NCBI GenBank assembly: GCA_014058105.1
Contig: JACGCM010002657.1
Span: 1,426,001 to 1,490,000 of the forward strand
Source of the DNA: Kingdonia uniflora
Lineage: Eukaryota; Streptophyta; Magnoliopsida; Ranunculales; Circaeasteraceae
DNA: 64,000 nt
Direction: 5' to 3'
The notes under the pieces were generated by a model. That model had not been told where the DNA came from and did no database searches. It saw only the letters and a list, made by a program, of their open reading frames with translations. Position 1 is the first letter of the stretch. The number at the start of each line of letters is the position of its first letter. Made by a program: the position numbers and the translations under genes. Positions 33,290 to 45,161 of the stretch are shown in pieces.

Positions 33290-34220
33290 CCCAAGCAGAA
33301 GCCTCTCAAACCTTAGCCGAACTTCATGAAGAAACCTGCAGTGCTCATTCTGCTGGTCATTCAATGGCCCATTCAGTTGTTACACAAGGATTATTTTGGC
33401 CCGGTTTGAAAAAACAAGCTTCAGACTACGCAAAACATTGTAACAAATGTCATCGTCACGCTCATGGCATCCATTGCCCCTCTCAAGACCTCCACATCAG
33501 ACAAGTTTCTTGGCCATTTAAACGATGGGCCATCGATCTCATTGGTTCCTTCCTAAAAGCCTCAGGTAGTAGAGAAAACATCCTCGTCGCAATAGATTAC
33601 TTCATAAAATGGGTTGAAGCGGTACCTCTTTGCCAAATATGAGAAGAAGAAGTTGTCAAATTTTTATGGGAAGACATCATCACTCGCTTCGGTTGTCCCC
33701 ACATGATTCGATGCGACAATGGTCCCAATTCGTTGGCAACAAAGTTAGAAACTTCCTAAAAAAGCACAACATCACCCTCTCACCCTCCACACCTTACTAT
33801 CCCCAGGGCAACGGTCAAGTCGAAAAAATTAACAATACTATCGTCGATGGCCTTAAGAGGAGAGTTGATGCATTGAAAGGACGATGGGTTCAGGAGTTGT
33901 AATACGTCATTTGGAACTATCGCACAACCCCATGGAAATCTACAGGATGCACCCCCTTCCTCCAAACATATGGAACCGAAGCTGTATTACCAACTCAATT
34001 CGACGTACCTACTCGAGCCTAACCTCCGAGACGAAGATAATGAGTTCGAACATGTATGCAACATGTTATGGATCGATGAAACTAGAGATCGATCTATCAC
34101 CATCCTTGGCCGGTACCACACATCACTTTTGAAATCCTACAACAAAAGAGTTCGACCACGGAGTTTCAAGATTGGAGATCTGGTACTTCGACGTGTCAAT
34201 CAATCTTCAAAATCTTGAAA
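33290..34220 (+). pseudogene. Tat element integrase
   Basis: Zinc-binding part: HSAGHSMAHSV, then YAKHCNKCHRHAHG (about 33345-33465). Core: WAIDLIGSF (first Asp, about 33529) and DYFIKWVEAVPL. A stop at 33640-33642 follows, then MIRCDNGPN (second Asp, about 33703-33729) and, in another frame, PYYPQGNGQVEKINNT (catalytic Glu). The C-terminal part (SFKIGDLVLRRV) reaches about 34198. The DDE residues are present, but at least three frame changes and a stop break the protein. Confidence 0.82.
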
Positions 34221-34468
34221 TACCGGCAAGTTAGTCGAATCTTAGAAAGGACCATATGTCGTTTATGATAAATTAGATAAGGGTTTTTATTACTTAATGA
34301 CGAAAGACGAAGAGCCTCTACGAAACTCCTGGAATACAATGCAGCTGGTCTCCTATAACAGGCCATATTTCCATCCATGTACAACTGATGTAATCCAGAG
34401 CATTGAGTAAACAATTTTTTCAATCCTTACTTCGTCTCTTGTTTCATTTGGAATTTCTTGATTTAACT

Positions 34469-34990
34469 AAGGTATCATGTCAACCTTCGACCCGGCTGAT
34501 ACTTGAGGGTAACCTTGAGATTTTTTAAGCTCCCAACTTCGAACAAACTTGAGGGGCAAGAATGGTCGAAAGGCTGGACCCTCGGGGATGCATTGGGGGC
34601 GATCAGATATACTTTGTCCAGGCTCTGAAACTGTCGAAGTCCAGTCCTTTTCTTGGTTTACCCCGGGTATCATGTCGACCCTTGCCCCAACTGGTACTTG
34701 GGGGCGACCTTGAATTTCTCAAGTTTCCAACATTCGAGCAGACTCGAGGAGCAAGGATGGTCGAAAGACCAGACCCTCAGGAATGCGTTGGAGGCAATCA
34801 AATATTGCTTCGTTGTGGCTTAGGCCTTTAAAATCCAGTAAATATTTAGGTTTCCTCTAGGTATCACGCCCCCTCGGCCCGACTGATACTCGGAGGCGAC
34901 CCGAATTTTTTTCAAAATTTCAACATCGTTCTTGCTTCGGCCTTCGATGTCCAGCAAAACATTCAGAGTTCGATCTATATATCTTCGACA
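34469..34990. repeat. Tandem repeat of about 196 bp after pol (2.7 copies)
   Basis: GGTATCATGTC/GGTATCACGCC boxes recur at about 34470, 34666 and 34860, each followed by a CTGATACTTGGGGGCGACC-like box. Tandem repeats between pol and the 3' LTR are known from Retand-type Tat elements. Confidence 0.75.
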
Positions 34991-35466
34991 CTCCTCAGGT
35001 TTCAATCACACTACAGTCATTCTTGCATATCAAATTTCTACTCAAATAGATCCAACTTCTACAATTCCAAACAGTACCGTATACCAAAATACTCTCTGCA
35101 ATTCTATAAAATACAGGGCGCATTCAACATATTATTTATCTGCGAACTGTTGCAGTATAATTCAAAGATCAATCATCAAGAGTCAAAAACAAGAAAAATC
35201 AACCGAATGCGCATTTAAATTCCAACAATTCAAGGTCTGAGCACGATAACACAATCCATCAGGAACTTAAATATCAAATTAGAAGTTCAGAATTAGAATG
35301 TTTAGAAAATAAGCATCAATATGTTCAACATCAACTTCAGAAGTTCAACAGATTGAAAAAGTACAAAAAACCTACCAAGTTCAGCGACCAACAGAAAATA
35401 ACAGCATCGTTCAACATATTACAACTCAACATTATAATCAATAGAAGATGACATGTAACCCCAACC
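34991..35466. other. Tat element internal non-coding region
   Basis: No gene recognised; AT-rich spacer between the tandem repeat and the 3' end of the antisense reading frames. Confidence 0.5.
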
Positions 35467-37613
35467 TCATTTACCACATATCGGCGTGGTTACGCCTTCT
35501 TTCTCCACAGATCCCCCAACAACTTCATTCGAACCTTCGGCGACCAAGCCATCAACAGTTCTACCAATGGGCGCTCCAACAAGCGAAGTATTTGCACCAC
35601 CCCAAATACTTTTAACTACATCTTCAACAATGTTTGCCTCTCTTCCCTTCATCTGCAAATCATCCTCTTCAGCACATTCTGGAGACACAGGATAGTGATC
35701 AAATGTCTCAGGATCATACCCCTTATCATCTATAAAGCTTTTCAACTTAACGTTCACCATGCATTCGCCATCATACTGCCGCTGAAAATGCACCTACTAT
35801 TTCGCTTTCTCCCTCTTACGCGCCACAAGCATTACAAACAACTCTCATTCCAGCCTCAACCTCTGCAGCTCGAGCCTCTAGTCATAAGAGTCGGTAAGCA
35901 CCCCCGGATCTTGCTTCAACATCCTGACTTTAGACACCAGTGATGCCTCTTTCCTACGAGAAATATTTAGCTTGTCCGTTGCTTGCTTCAATTTTGCCTT
36001 TACTGACTTCATTGCCTTGATGCAAGTTTGCACCCAAGCATCCGTCTGCTAAAATTTTCAAGAAATCAGTGCAATTCGAAACTCAAAGATTTTTCAAGAA
36101 ATCTCAAAATACCACAACAACAAGCCGCATATAGTTACCTGAAACATGTGATTCTTTATTGCCTTTGATGCCTCGTCTGGATTATCTTCCCAGAGCTCGA
36201 CCATCGAAGCCTAGTTTCCCATAGCCTGCTTCTGTCGTTCAACCTCCGTTATCACTTCATATTCCTCCAGTGTATCCCCCAGAACCTTACGCCTCTTGCG
36301 TTGGCCAGCCCTCGATTCCTGCACCTTCAGGGCTTCGGGAGCTAACCGGCCCTTCCCCTTCTCAGTTTGAGTTACTAACGGCTTCGGCCTCAACTTCGAT
36401 GCATCTCCTGCCACTTCGGGCAATGGCACTGCTTGCTTCGATCCCCTACACGATCTCAGTACAAACTGATAGTTCTTTGGCAACTTTTTCCCTCCCATCT
36501 CTTTTAACCCATTCAAAACACCTTCACATTTCTTTCTCTTTGGTAGCTTCGGCGTAGTGGGTTCGTATCGAAGCAAGGAATATACCTTCTTCCTCCTTGG
36601 CCTTTTGATTTTGAGACTGTCAAACACAAAATTTACCCAGTCTTCACTAGCTTCGAACAGAGTATCAGCATAATTTATCGGATTATCCCAAGATGAACTC
36701 TTCAGACCTACTGATTAAAATAAGAGTACAGTTATCACTTATTTCAGATACACATCAGCAACAACCCTTCGACAGTAAGCTTACTTTCGTTATATACCCT
36801 ATGATATAATTAAAACGGATCATCCTTGTCTACATTCTTATAGTTACCCCTTACTATCAGCAAATATTTATTCCACCCTTGGCCTGTCGAGCACAGATCA
36901 AAGAACCAAGGTTTTTCTGGGTGACATTAGATGTGATAGGTCCCCGGGTTCTGACTAGCCTTCCTCGAGAATAAGGTGTGAATGTTAAACCACTTAATCA
37001 AACTTCGACCCTCACAAGCCAGTTTTACATTCATCCCCTCTACAACCCTCATCATCTCATAAAAATTACCGTTCATTTGCACCGGAGACACCCCCCTAAA
37101 ATTCAACACTTCTTTCACCAGTCTTTGGAGATGAAGCTCCAGTCCTAATCAAATTTGGCCTCTATAAGCCAAAATCCCTTCCCCAGGGTCCGACTTGAAG
37201 GTCAACCCCACCCTCGCAACACTCAGATTCACCCCCACCTTCAAGAGTTCTAATTTGGCAGCAAACCGACCTAATCTAATCCTATCCTAAGCTTAAGCAA
37301 CATCTTTGACCCTATTCAACTCAGTCGAATCCCCACTATCTCCACTCTCCACCTTATCTCTCGAGGGCCCTACATTACCGCCCTCCCCCCATCACTACCG
37401 TTGGTCACTATCGTCGGTCACTATCGTCCTTCGACGTCTCGAAACCGGAACCTCCTCAGCGGGTAGAACCAAAGACAATTGAGCCTTGGTTACAATATCT
37501 AACACTTCTACATTACTATCGCCATCCATTGGGGCTTGACCAGAAATACTAGCATCAAATTCTTTGATTTCCTCATCTATTAGTCTCTGTCTCGAAGCCC
37601 CATGGGTACGCAT
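35467..37613 (-). pseudogene. Tat element antisense ORF (aORF), decayed
   Basis: On the minus strand, from an ATG at 37613: MRTHGASRQRLIDEE with a basic SRRRRT stretch. Then, with stops between, comes LNFRGVSPVQMNGNFYEMMR (37118 region), SLIKWFNIHTLFSRKASQNP, and WFFDLCSTGQGWNKYLLIV with an RGNY tail (about 36850-36925). A 138-codon basic segment follows (36627-36211; KIKRPRRKK, LPKRKK, QRKRRK, possible nuclear localisation signals), and last a 108-codon segment (35793-35467). The breaks may be introns as well as mutations. The PVQMNGN block recurs in the antisense-type ORF of the second Tat element at about 62720-62745. Antisense ORFs are known in Tat elements; their function is not established. 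Confidence 0.7.
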
Positions 37614-40253
37614 TTTAGTCTACAAATGAAGAGCCTTGCAATTAGAGTAGAAAATTTGACAATCCCGTGCGTATCACTCCTATCCCGTCTATCCCCTCCA
37701 GATATTAATCACAACCTCAATCTCAGGCCTAATACCCCCTCTAAAACATCCTAAATTCCAGAATGAATCAAAACCCAGATCCCTCAAGTCTTTTTACCCT
37801 CGAAAATAACCTTTGAACACCAAACACAGACTACCCTACCTATATTCTCAAAAGGGAAAAACAAAGTACAAGCAGCAGAGATCAAGTGACTTACCAGTGG
37901 TTAGCAGCACTACCCTCGAATAAGCAAGACCAAACCAACAAGTACAGCAGCACCTCCCAAGTTCAAAATGGCGTATGTTTCCTTCTCTCCACTCTTTGAT
38001 TCTAGCTGTAAAACAGTACAGTAATTACTCTTCTCCCTCTTATATATCTTTCGGAAAACCAAAAACTGCCTTAATTTTCTAATCACTATCATTACCACGA
38101 CCCCACTACCTGACAATTCAGCCACAATGTGTTTTGACCAATATACCTCTCATACCTCTCATGTGCGAGTAGCACCCTCACTTTTAACCACCTATAAAAG
38201 CAGAAGCTTCTCGAACCTTCTCATCCCCCATTCAAAGCTAAACATCTAAGTCCAAACAGTCACATCATAGCCTTTTTTGTTATACAAGAAAAACATCATC
38301 ATTACTTTTTGCACACTACCCCAGGCACCCGTAGCAGTCTGACAGACCAGTTGTCCGGGCTCTCAGAACGGCTAGTCAGATCTAACATAACCGTCGACAC
38401 AATACCCAAACTCGAGTACTCGACCATTATACGTTTCGAACAATCCTCAGCAGATAGCCTCAAATAAACTTATCTAATATATCCACCTTCGACATTCAAC
38501 ACATCCTATAACTAAAAAATTTCGACCCTTAGACCGAATACAGTCATAAACTTCGACCATTCAAAAATCTTAAGCTTACAGATAAAGTTTTCAGCTTCGA
38601 CACATTTTACCTTTCACTTCGAAAAATTAATTTTTATCTTCGAACAACACAAACAATACATTTTGGTAACTGTATTACCACTTCAATACCTCAAATTACA
38701 TTTCATATTATATTATTATTACCCACAGTTTGACAAAGCAAGTTATCAACAAAAACCATTTTCATTCAACAACTCAGACAACATTACAGGCTTCATACAA
38801 AAAAAAAAAAAAAGAGAAAAGGAGGAAGAAAATAACAAAGCAACAACAAGAAAGCATACAAAAGAAAACCCTATTTGTTGGCGGGTTGCTTCTCTTCAAC
38901 AACGGCCGCTGCATATTAATGCTCCTGGTCTACTATATCCTTTGCGAAGCCTTTGAGAAGAGATAGCCTATGGCCAGGAAATGGCCCCATCATTTATACT
39001 ATTCCCTACCAGTACACGAAGGGCATGTCATAGAGTGGTACCCCAGGTTCTACTTCAAAAAGGTCTGGCATTTCGGCATCAATATCCTCCTCTATTCCAA
39101 ACCTCCGTTGAAGACCCAGCAAGGCCTCCTGGATCCTTTTGGCCCTCACCACCGCTTGATCTCCTTGAACCGGTACGTTTTCAACCATGTTGCTCGACAA
39201 ACGAAGGAGTAGATAAAGAGAAATTTGCAGGATAGTTGAAGAAATTCCCTCCAACCTATCCCCTTTCATACCTACAAGCCTACCATAACTTTTCCTCTTC
39301 CTTAACCGAATTAATGGCAACCTTCAATTCCCAACCTTGAAAAGTCAGCAAACAAACTTTCTAGCTTCCCAGATGCAACTGATTCATCGGTACCTCCATT
39401 CAAACCTCATTCCCGAGGACGCCAAGTCGAGCATACCCCCAGCGTCGGGCATTCGATCATCATTACCTTCGAGCATATCATTATATCATGCGCCTATAAG
39501 AGTAATCATCTATATTCGTCTACATTATCTATCAGACACAACAATACAAGTATGCGTAAAATATTTTATCCATTCCAAACACCTGATCAAACAAACAAAT
39601 TACATTTCTACAACCACTCCAAAAATAAAAAACCCCTACATAGAAAAACAACAACCTACAAAAATTCAAAATATTCAACCTAAAGCCCTATTTCTGGTAG
39701 GACCAGCTCTGCTTGCCGTATTTTGCTCCTCGATGATCTCCTCCGCACAAACGAGACTTTCGGCCAGATCCATTAGAGAGAGATAGTGCCTCTCAGCAGT
39801 CAAAAAATGAAGCCTCAGCTATTCCCATTAATAGGCATAAGGTTCAGCATTGGTGAATTCCTCAGGTCCTACCACCACAAGGTCCGACATGTCCCAGTTC
39901 AGATCATGCTGCCCAAAAAACTTCATATGGAGTTCCGCCATCTTCCACCCCACTAGACGGTTACGAGTGAAGCCCACCCTCTTCTGGTAATGCGTGTTCA
40001 GCGTAGTATCCATTCATATGTTCAGAATATTGAGAGAAAGCAGAAGACTATTATAAATAGAAGAGGATACGGTATACCTCCACAGTAACCCATAGTTAAA
40101 GCCATCAATTCATTTATTACCCTATAACTGCCTACATTTCTTAAAAACCATCTTTTATTACCTACCCGGAAACCAGCAGTCAAACTGCTCAAATTTCAAG
40201 ACCAAACAGTTTTCTCAGCGAACACCTCTCCACCTGGCTTTGAGACCTTGGCT
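37614..40253. other. Tat element 3' region: spacer and small antisense frames
   Basis: Two small minus-strand frames stand out, 39006-39320 (104 codons, acidic end) and 39828-40013 (61 codons; ELHMKFFGQHDLNWDMSDLV). They could be upstream exons or leaders of the antisense ORF, but I cannot name them. An A-rich run lies at about 38800-38820. The words TTCGA and TCGAA are very frequent here. Confidence 0.45.
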
Positions 40254-40266
40254 TAGAGGGGGAGAA
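40254..40266 (+). other. Tat element polypurine tract
   Basis: TAGAGGGGGAGAA lies immediately before the TGAAGTAG start of the 3' LTR. Confidence 0.8.
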
Positions 40267-40983
40267 TGAAGTAGCCTACTCGTAGCCTTCAATACTCAGT
40301 CAAAGCCTACTTAACAGCCTATACAAACATATTGAAGCCCGCTCAATCTCTAAAACAGACTCCCCAAAGATCACCTGAAGACGAAGCTTCGATATCAGAC
40401 AAAGTTTCGAGAACGGATTAACATACAACAGCAAAAATCCTTCAGACCTCACTAACACACGATTGAAGCAAGATAAGTAAACCAATCACCTCAACAGATT
40501 AAATGACGCATTGATTGGCTCATGCAGCTACAGTGACAGGTCCGGCTCCCGCGCCGTTCAGAGGCATTACCAATAAATGTTGTTGTAACAGTACTGATAT
40601 GACCGACGCCCATAACTCACCGGGATTTCCAGACAGTAATTATGTAATCCTGACCTACTCATGGTGGCTCAGCTCCCTGTATCTTTATAAATAGAGGAGA
40701 GGGGAAGCCTAGAAGGGGCTAGAAAAATCATCTCCAACCTCTCGTATTTTTACCTTCGACCACCCAGGCACTCTGTACTCGAACCCTGTTATTTACTCTT
40801 TAGTAATACAATCTGTCTTAAAAATCCTCATCAGCGGTCGTAGAGAGTCACATTCGTCCATCTAAGCAAGTATTTTTCTATAGTTAGCTCTTACATTAGG
40901 CTAATTGCTTGTACTCTTTGATTGAAGATTGATTCTACGTTGTGAGAACCTACTTCACCTCTAAAAAAAATTTGTTCCCTATA
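40267..40983 (+). repeat. Tat element 3' LTR
   Basis: TGAAGTAGCC...CCCTATA, colinear with 28045-28727. The terminal CA has become TA. It is followed by CTTAC at 40984-40988. Confidence 0.9.
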
Positions 40984-40988
40984 CTTAC

Positions 40989-41923
40989 AATGAAGGAGAT
41001 TGATAAAAAACTTGCCAAAAATTATAGCAATTCAAAGCCCAAAGCCATATAAGCAAACATGACCTAAAATTTAAGAATTTACGAGCGCAATTAAGCGATT
41101 CTTCTTCTAAGAGACCGAGTGGTCCATTTACAATTGGCCAAAGAAGTTCTCGGTTGTTGTTGGAGTTGATAAGACCTGCTGATTAACCATTACCCCCAAT
41201 ACCCATTGCTCGTATCTCTCCTTTCATTGTACCTGATGCGATTTTGACCCTCTCCATTGTTGCTCTCCCTAGCTCATATCTAGGCTAAATTGTTATGTAT
41301 CTTATTCTAGTTTTATCCTTCTTTGTTGTTCTATTAACTTAAAACTGTAGGGTTAATTATGGAAATGAACACGACCAATCAATAGACTCTTTACGTCAGC
41401 TGACGTCAAAAAGACTTTTTCTTACCATATCAAATGAAAGAAAAACCTCCTGACGTTGATCTGATTAACAATCAGCAAGCTCAAGAGAGCAACCAGCAAA
41501 TTAGATTGTGCATTGAGATTTTGAGAAGTTTGTGCAATCAAAAAGAGTTGAGGGAGAAGGATTGCGGTGAAGAGGATGTTGAGTTAATATAGAGAAGGAC
41601 ACCGTGATGAGAGATTGAGCAGACAAAATTGAGTTGAAACTTTTCATTTTGTGTTTTTACGGTGCTTTTTCCCGCAGTCCCTAAACATAACCTATTAGGG
41701 ATGGCCATGTCCAACCGTCCCTGAACTTATACAATTAGGGACGGGTATATCTAATTGGTCATAAACTTATACTATTAAGGATGGGGTGATTTTTTCCGTC
41801 CCATAAACAAAAATAATAAGAGACGAAATCAAAACCGTCCCAAATATGGGGTGATATTATTATAGACAAATTTTGCTTGGTCTCTAATATCTGCTCCCGA
41901 ATAATCAATTTTTTTTTGTAATG
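40989..41923. other. CACTA-2 right interior and subterminal region
   Basis: No gene recognised up to about 41640. From about 41650 to 41890 GGGACGG/CCGTCCC words recur (near 41681, 41715, 41741, 41791 and 41838), mirroring the left subterminal region. The element ends with the mutated terminus GTAATG at 41923. Confidence 0.7.
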
Positions 41924-41926
41924 ATG

Positions 41927-43109
41927 GGTCACTCTGTGAGCAAGAACACTCTTTGAAACTTGGTACGGGTTGACTGGCTTGGGAGGAACCTTATGTCTGA
42001 TGGTACCACTTCTTGGATCTTCCTTGTCTTAGTGGTAAGGCTTTAGGGCACAAGCATGGAACACAAGATGGGTGAAGCAATTGAAGCTTGTAGGAAACCT
42101 TTCCAACTTTGCCAATGATCGGCGTCAGACCAATATAGTTGGGTGCCAGGCCTTTATGTACTCTGTCACTTTGGCACTTGAGGTGGAAGTTCTTGATCAG
42201 AACAAGGTCTCCAACTTGATAATTATTTTGTTGTCTCTTATGATCGGCCCATTTCTTCATTCTAGCGAACGCCTTCTCCAAATAAGCCTGGGTAATATCA
42301 GTATTTATCTGCCATTCCTTTACAAACTGCTAGGCTCTCAGAACATTTCCTTTATAACCGAAGACCACGACGTATGGTGTGAGGGGCTGTTGTCCTAATA
42401 GTATCTCAAAGGGACTCTTGTTGGTTAATGAACTCTTCTACAGATTAAAGAAAAACTGTGCTACATCCAAGAGTTCTGCCGAGTTCTTCTTGTTCGCCAT
42501 GATGAAGTGTCGAAGGTATTCCTCCAACATTGTATTGAAGTATTTGGTTTGACCATCTAATTGTGGGTAGTTACTGGCTGAGAAGTTGAGAGTGGATCCT
42601 AGTAATCTGAACACTTCCCTCCAAAACTTCCCAGTAAATCTTGGATCCCTATCACTGACAATGTCCTGTGGTATGTCTCAATACTTAGCAATATGCTTCT
42701 CAAAGAGATGCATTGTTTTATCTGTTATGCAAATAATTGGGGCTGGAATGAATGTTGCATACTTAGAGAATCTGTCGATGATCACGAGTATGGAACCATA
42801 CCCTTTAGTCTTAGGTAACCCAGGGATAAAGTCCAGAGAGACGCTTTCCTAAGTTCGTATTGGTACAGGAAGTGGTTCAAGCTGTCCAAGTGGTATGTCT
42901 CGATCCACTTTGTCTTGCTGGCAAATGTAACAAGTCCGCGTATAATCCATCACTTTATTTTGATCATTAATCTAATAGTTACCTCTGTGCAACAGGGATA
43001 ATGTTCTCCATCAACCCGGATGGCCTGCCCAAAGAGTGCCATGGTACACTTTCATCAGCTCCCGCCTTAGTCCTGCAAATCGAGGAAAATAAATCCACTG
43101 TCCCTTCGT
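41927..43109 (-). pseudogene. Chromovirus integrase
   Basis: On the minus strand: zinc-binding part (GHPGWWRTL; YTRTCYICQQDKVD at about 42920-42960), core with SLDFIPGLPKTKG (about 42800-42840) and IVSDRDPRFTGKFW (about 42620-42665). The Glu region has LDGQTKYFNT, where the family has DGQTE, so the catalytic Glu position is changed or shifted. The C-terminal GPY-like part follows (NYQVGDLVLIKNF at about 42186-42224; YKLQLLHPSCVP). The frame reaches 41927 and continues in the chromodomain at 18262. Stops and frameshifts are present. Confidence 0.85.
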
Positions 43110-43800
43110 TTATAATAGACCATCCTCTACCCATAACCATTTTTTCTTCCCCAATTTTACCAAATTAAACATGACCAGGGTCTGAGGATCCACTGTCAAC
43201 CCTTCACGGATCCTATCTTGGAGAGTACTAGTAATATGAGAGTGAGACTGTTCGGCGGCTATATAGATGGCCGTTAGCTCAGCCTTATGGCTTAATTTAT
43301 CCGGTACATTGTTCATCCTCGGCTTGTGCTCCAGATCTAAATCAAACTCTGCTAAAAAGTCTTGCCAACGAGCCTTCTTTGAGGTCAACTTCTTCTGTGT
43401 AAGGAAATGGCTTACCGTACTATTATCAGTCTTCACCAGAACCTTCATTCCAAAGAAATAGTGTCGCTATAATCACTGGAAATGCATAATAACTAGGAGT
43501 TCCTTGTGTTGAGCTTAATATCATTTCTTTGTATCATTCAGTTTCCTACTTTTATACGCAACTGGATGCGCATCTTTTAACAACACTCCACTGGTAGCAT
43601 AATCAGACGCATGTACTTCAAATGGCCTAATAATATCTGGAAAGGCTAATACTGGGTTGCTCATTACTGGATACTTCAGATTGTCAAATGTTATTTGACA
43701 TTTCTCAGACCATGACCATGATAAGTCCTTCTTGAGAAGATCTGTAAGGGGTGCCACGCATTTGGAATATCCTTCGATAATCTTGCGGTAGTAGTTCACG
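43110..43800 (-). pseudogene. Chromovirus RNase H and connection region
   Basis: Minus-strand frames give [20 protein letters not shown] (connection), [15 protein letters not shown] (RNase H first Asp), [13 protein letters not shown], then FGMKVLVKTDNSTVSHFLTQ and KARWQDFLAEFDLDLEHKP, LSHKAEL. These are the usual gypsy RNase H blocks, split by a frame change near 43500. It would degrade the RNA of the RNA-DNA hybrid. Confidence 0.85.
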
Positions 43801-44903
43801 AGGCCAAGAAAGGAATGAACTTCTGTAACCTTCGTGGGAGCTTTCTACTCCTCAATATCGCTGACATTTTCCATATCCGTGCGGATCCATCCTCCGCCAA
43901 TAACATGTCCAAGAAACATAATTTAATCCTGGGCAAATGACCATTTCTCCAACATGACATATAGCAGGTTCGGTCGTAAGACTTGGAATACCAGGCGAAG
44001 ATGCTCAAGGTACTCCACCATAGTACGACTGTAGATAACAATATCATCCAGATACACTACCATAAACCTGTCGATACATTTCCAAAAGAGCTCATTCATA
44101 AGAGTACAGAATGTTGCAGGAGCGTTGGTCAGGCCGAATATCATGACAAGAAAATCATATGCCTCATACCGAGTGGAACAGGTCATCATTGTTTCATCCC
44201 CGAAAATAATCTTGACATGATAGTAAACTGATCTCAAATCAAGTTTACAGAAGTACTTCGCGGATGTAAGCTGATCAAATAAGTCGGCAATGAGCGGTAT
44301 TAGATACTTGCTCTTCACTATTACCATGTTCAGGGCTCGATAGTCGATACATTATCACAGACTTCCATCGTGTTTCTCCTTAAATAAGTCTGGGGCACCA
44401 TATGGTGCCTTTGAGGGGCGAATAAAGCCCGATTGCAATAGTCCATCAAGTTGTTTCCAAAGCTTTGCTAGTTCAGGCGGATTCATTCTATACGGTCCTT
44501 TAACAAGAGGTTTGGTTCTAGGGACTAACTCGATCTGATGATCGATAGGCCTTCGTGGTTGTAACACCTTTGGCAGTTCTTTCAATATCACATCCTTGAA
44601 CTCAGTAAGTACCCAGGAGACTTTCGTCGACACGGTACTGTAAACCTGATTATCTGGCTTTAACTGATAGTTAGCAAGGTAGCTCAACTCCCCTATCTTC
44701 AGTCTCTTCTTAAACTGAAGAGCTGATAAGATTCTGCCATCATTTCTATGCGTGGACATATATATGATTGAGGGATTATCGCCAAAAATTTCTAAGGATT
44801 TGGCGAATGGCATTGGCACTACTTTGTGGTAGCGAAGAAAGTCCATTCCAAAGATAATCCTAAAATCATCCAACATCACTGCGAGAAGGATAACCTTCCC
44901 ACT
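43801..44903 (-). pseudogene. Chromovirus reverse transcriptase
   Basis: From the protease-RT linker (FRIIFGMDFLRYHKVVP) through ELPKVLQPRRPIDHQIELVP, YRMNPPELAKL and SGFIRPSKAPYGAP (44355-44879). Two stops precede CIDYRALN (about 44330-44352), then FCKLDLRSVYYHVKI, IFGLTNAPATF and the catalytic YLDDIVIYS at about 44031-44057. The catalytic aspartates remain, but the stops before CIDYRALN and a frameshift near 43925 kill it. Confidence 0.87.
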
Positions 44904-45161
44904 TCACTGTCCCATTTTAATTGGAACTATCTTGGCAACTCCACGCATCGGCATCGCAGGGGAGCTGGCGGCTTTAATCTTGCTAGAATATTTCACCAAA
45001 CGCAGTCTCAAACGATTCGCTTCCTGAATAGCGATAAAGTTATGGGTAGCACCTGTATCAACCATCGCCAAAGTGCTCTGCCCATTAATACTGAGGTCCA
45101 CGTACATGAGTCCGTTCTTAGGCTTAGTCTCTGCCAACAGAGTGGTCACAACATTGAGCAA
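44904..45161 (-). pseudogene. Chromovirus aspartic protease
   Basis: An 85-codon open frame with MYVDLSINGQSTLAMVDTGA and THNFI: the DTGATHNF signature of gypsy retropepsins. It would cut Gag-Pol. It lies between the gag zinc-knuckle remnant and RT, as expected. Confidence 0.87.

Larger units (their letters stand above)
28045..40983 (+). mobile_element. Tat-lineage Ty3/gypsy retrotransposon with antisense ORF
   Basis: LTRs of 683 bp (28045-28727) and 717 bp (40267-40983), CTTAC duplications, a primer site resembling the TTGGCGCCGTCTGTGGGAA type, gag, protease, RT, two RNase H regions, integrase, then a 6-kb zone with a tandem repeat and minus-strand reading frames before the polypurine tract. 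A second RNase H, and antisense frames between pol and the 3' LTR, are known features of the Tat group (Ogre, Retand and relatives). Pol has many stops and lost catalytic residues, so it is dead. It sits inside CACTA-2 DNA, so it is younger than that transposon. Confidence 0.9.
18266..41923. mobile_element. CACTA (En/Spm-type) DNA transposon CACTA-2, with nested inserts
   Basis: Starts CACTACAAGAAAAA and ends TTTTTTTGTAATG, whose complement is CATTACAAAAAAA. The right terminus therefore has G-to-A in the CACTA pentamer and other mismatches. The 3-bp ATG duplication and the continuous chromovirus frame support both boundaries. Subterminal regions are full of GGGAC/GTCCC and GACGG words (about 18283-18480 and 41650-41890). 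After subtracting a 4.5-kb LTR insertion and a 12.9-kb gypsy element, about 6.2 kb remains, including a PPR gene fragment. I see no transposase. The decayed terminus suggests it can no longer move. Confidence 0.88.

Noticed and set aside
18266..41923. CACTA-2 as an autonomous transposon
   Set aside because: No TNP2-type transposase or second gene found; the coding content is PPR and retroelement DNA.
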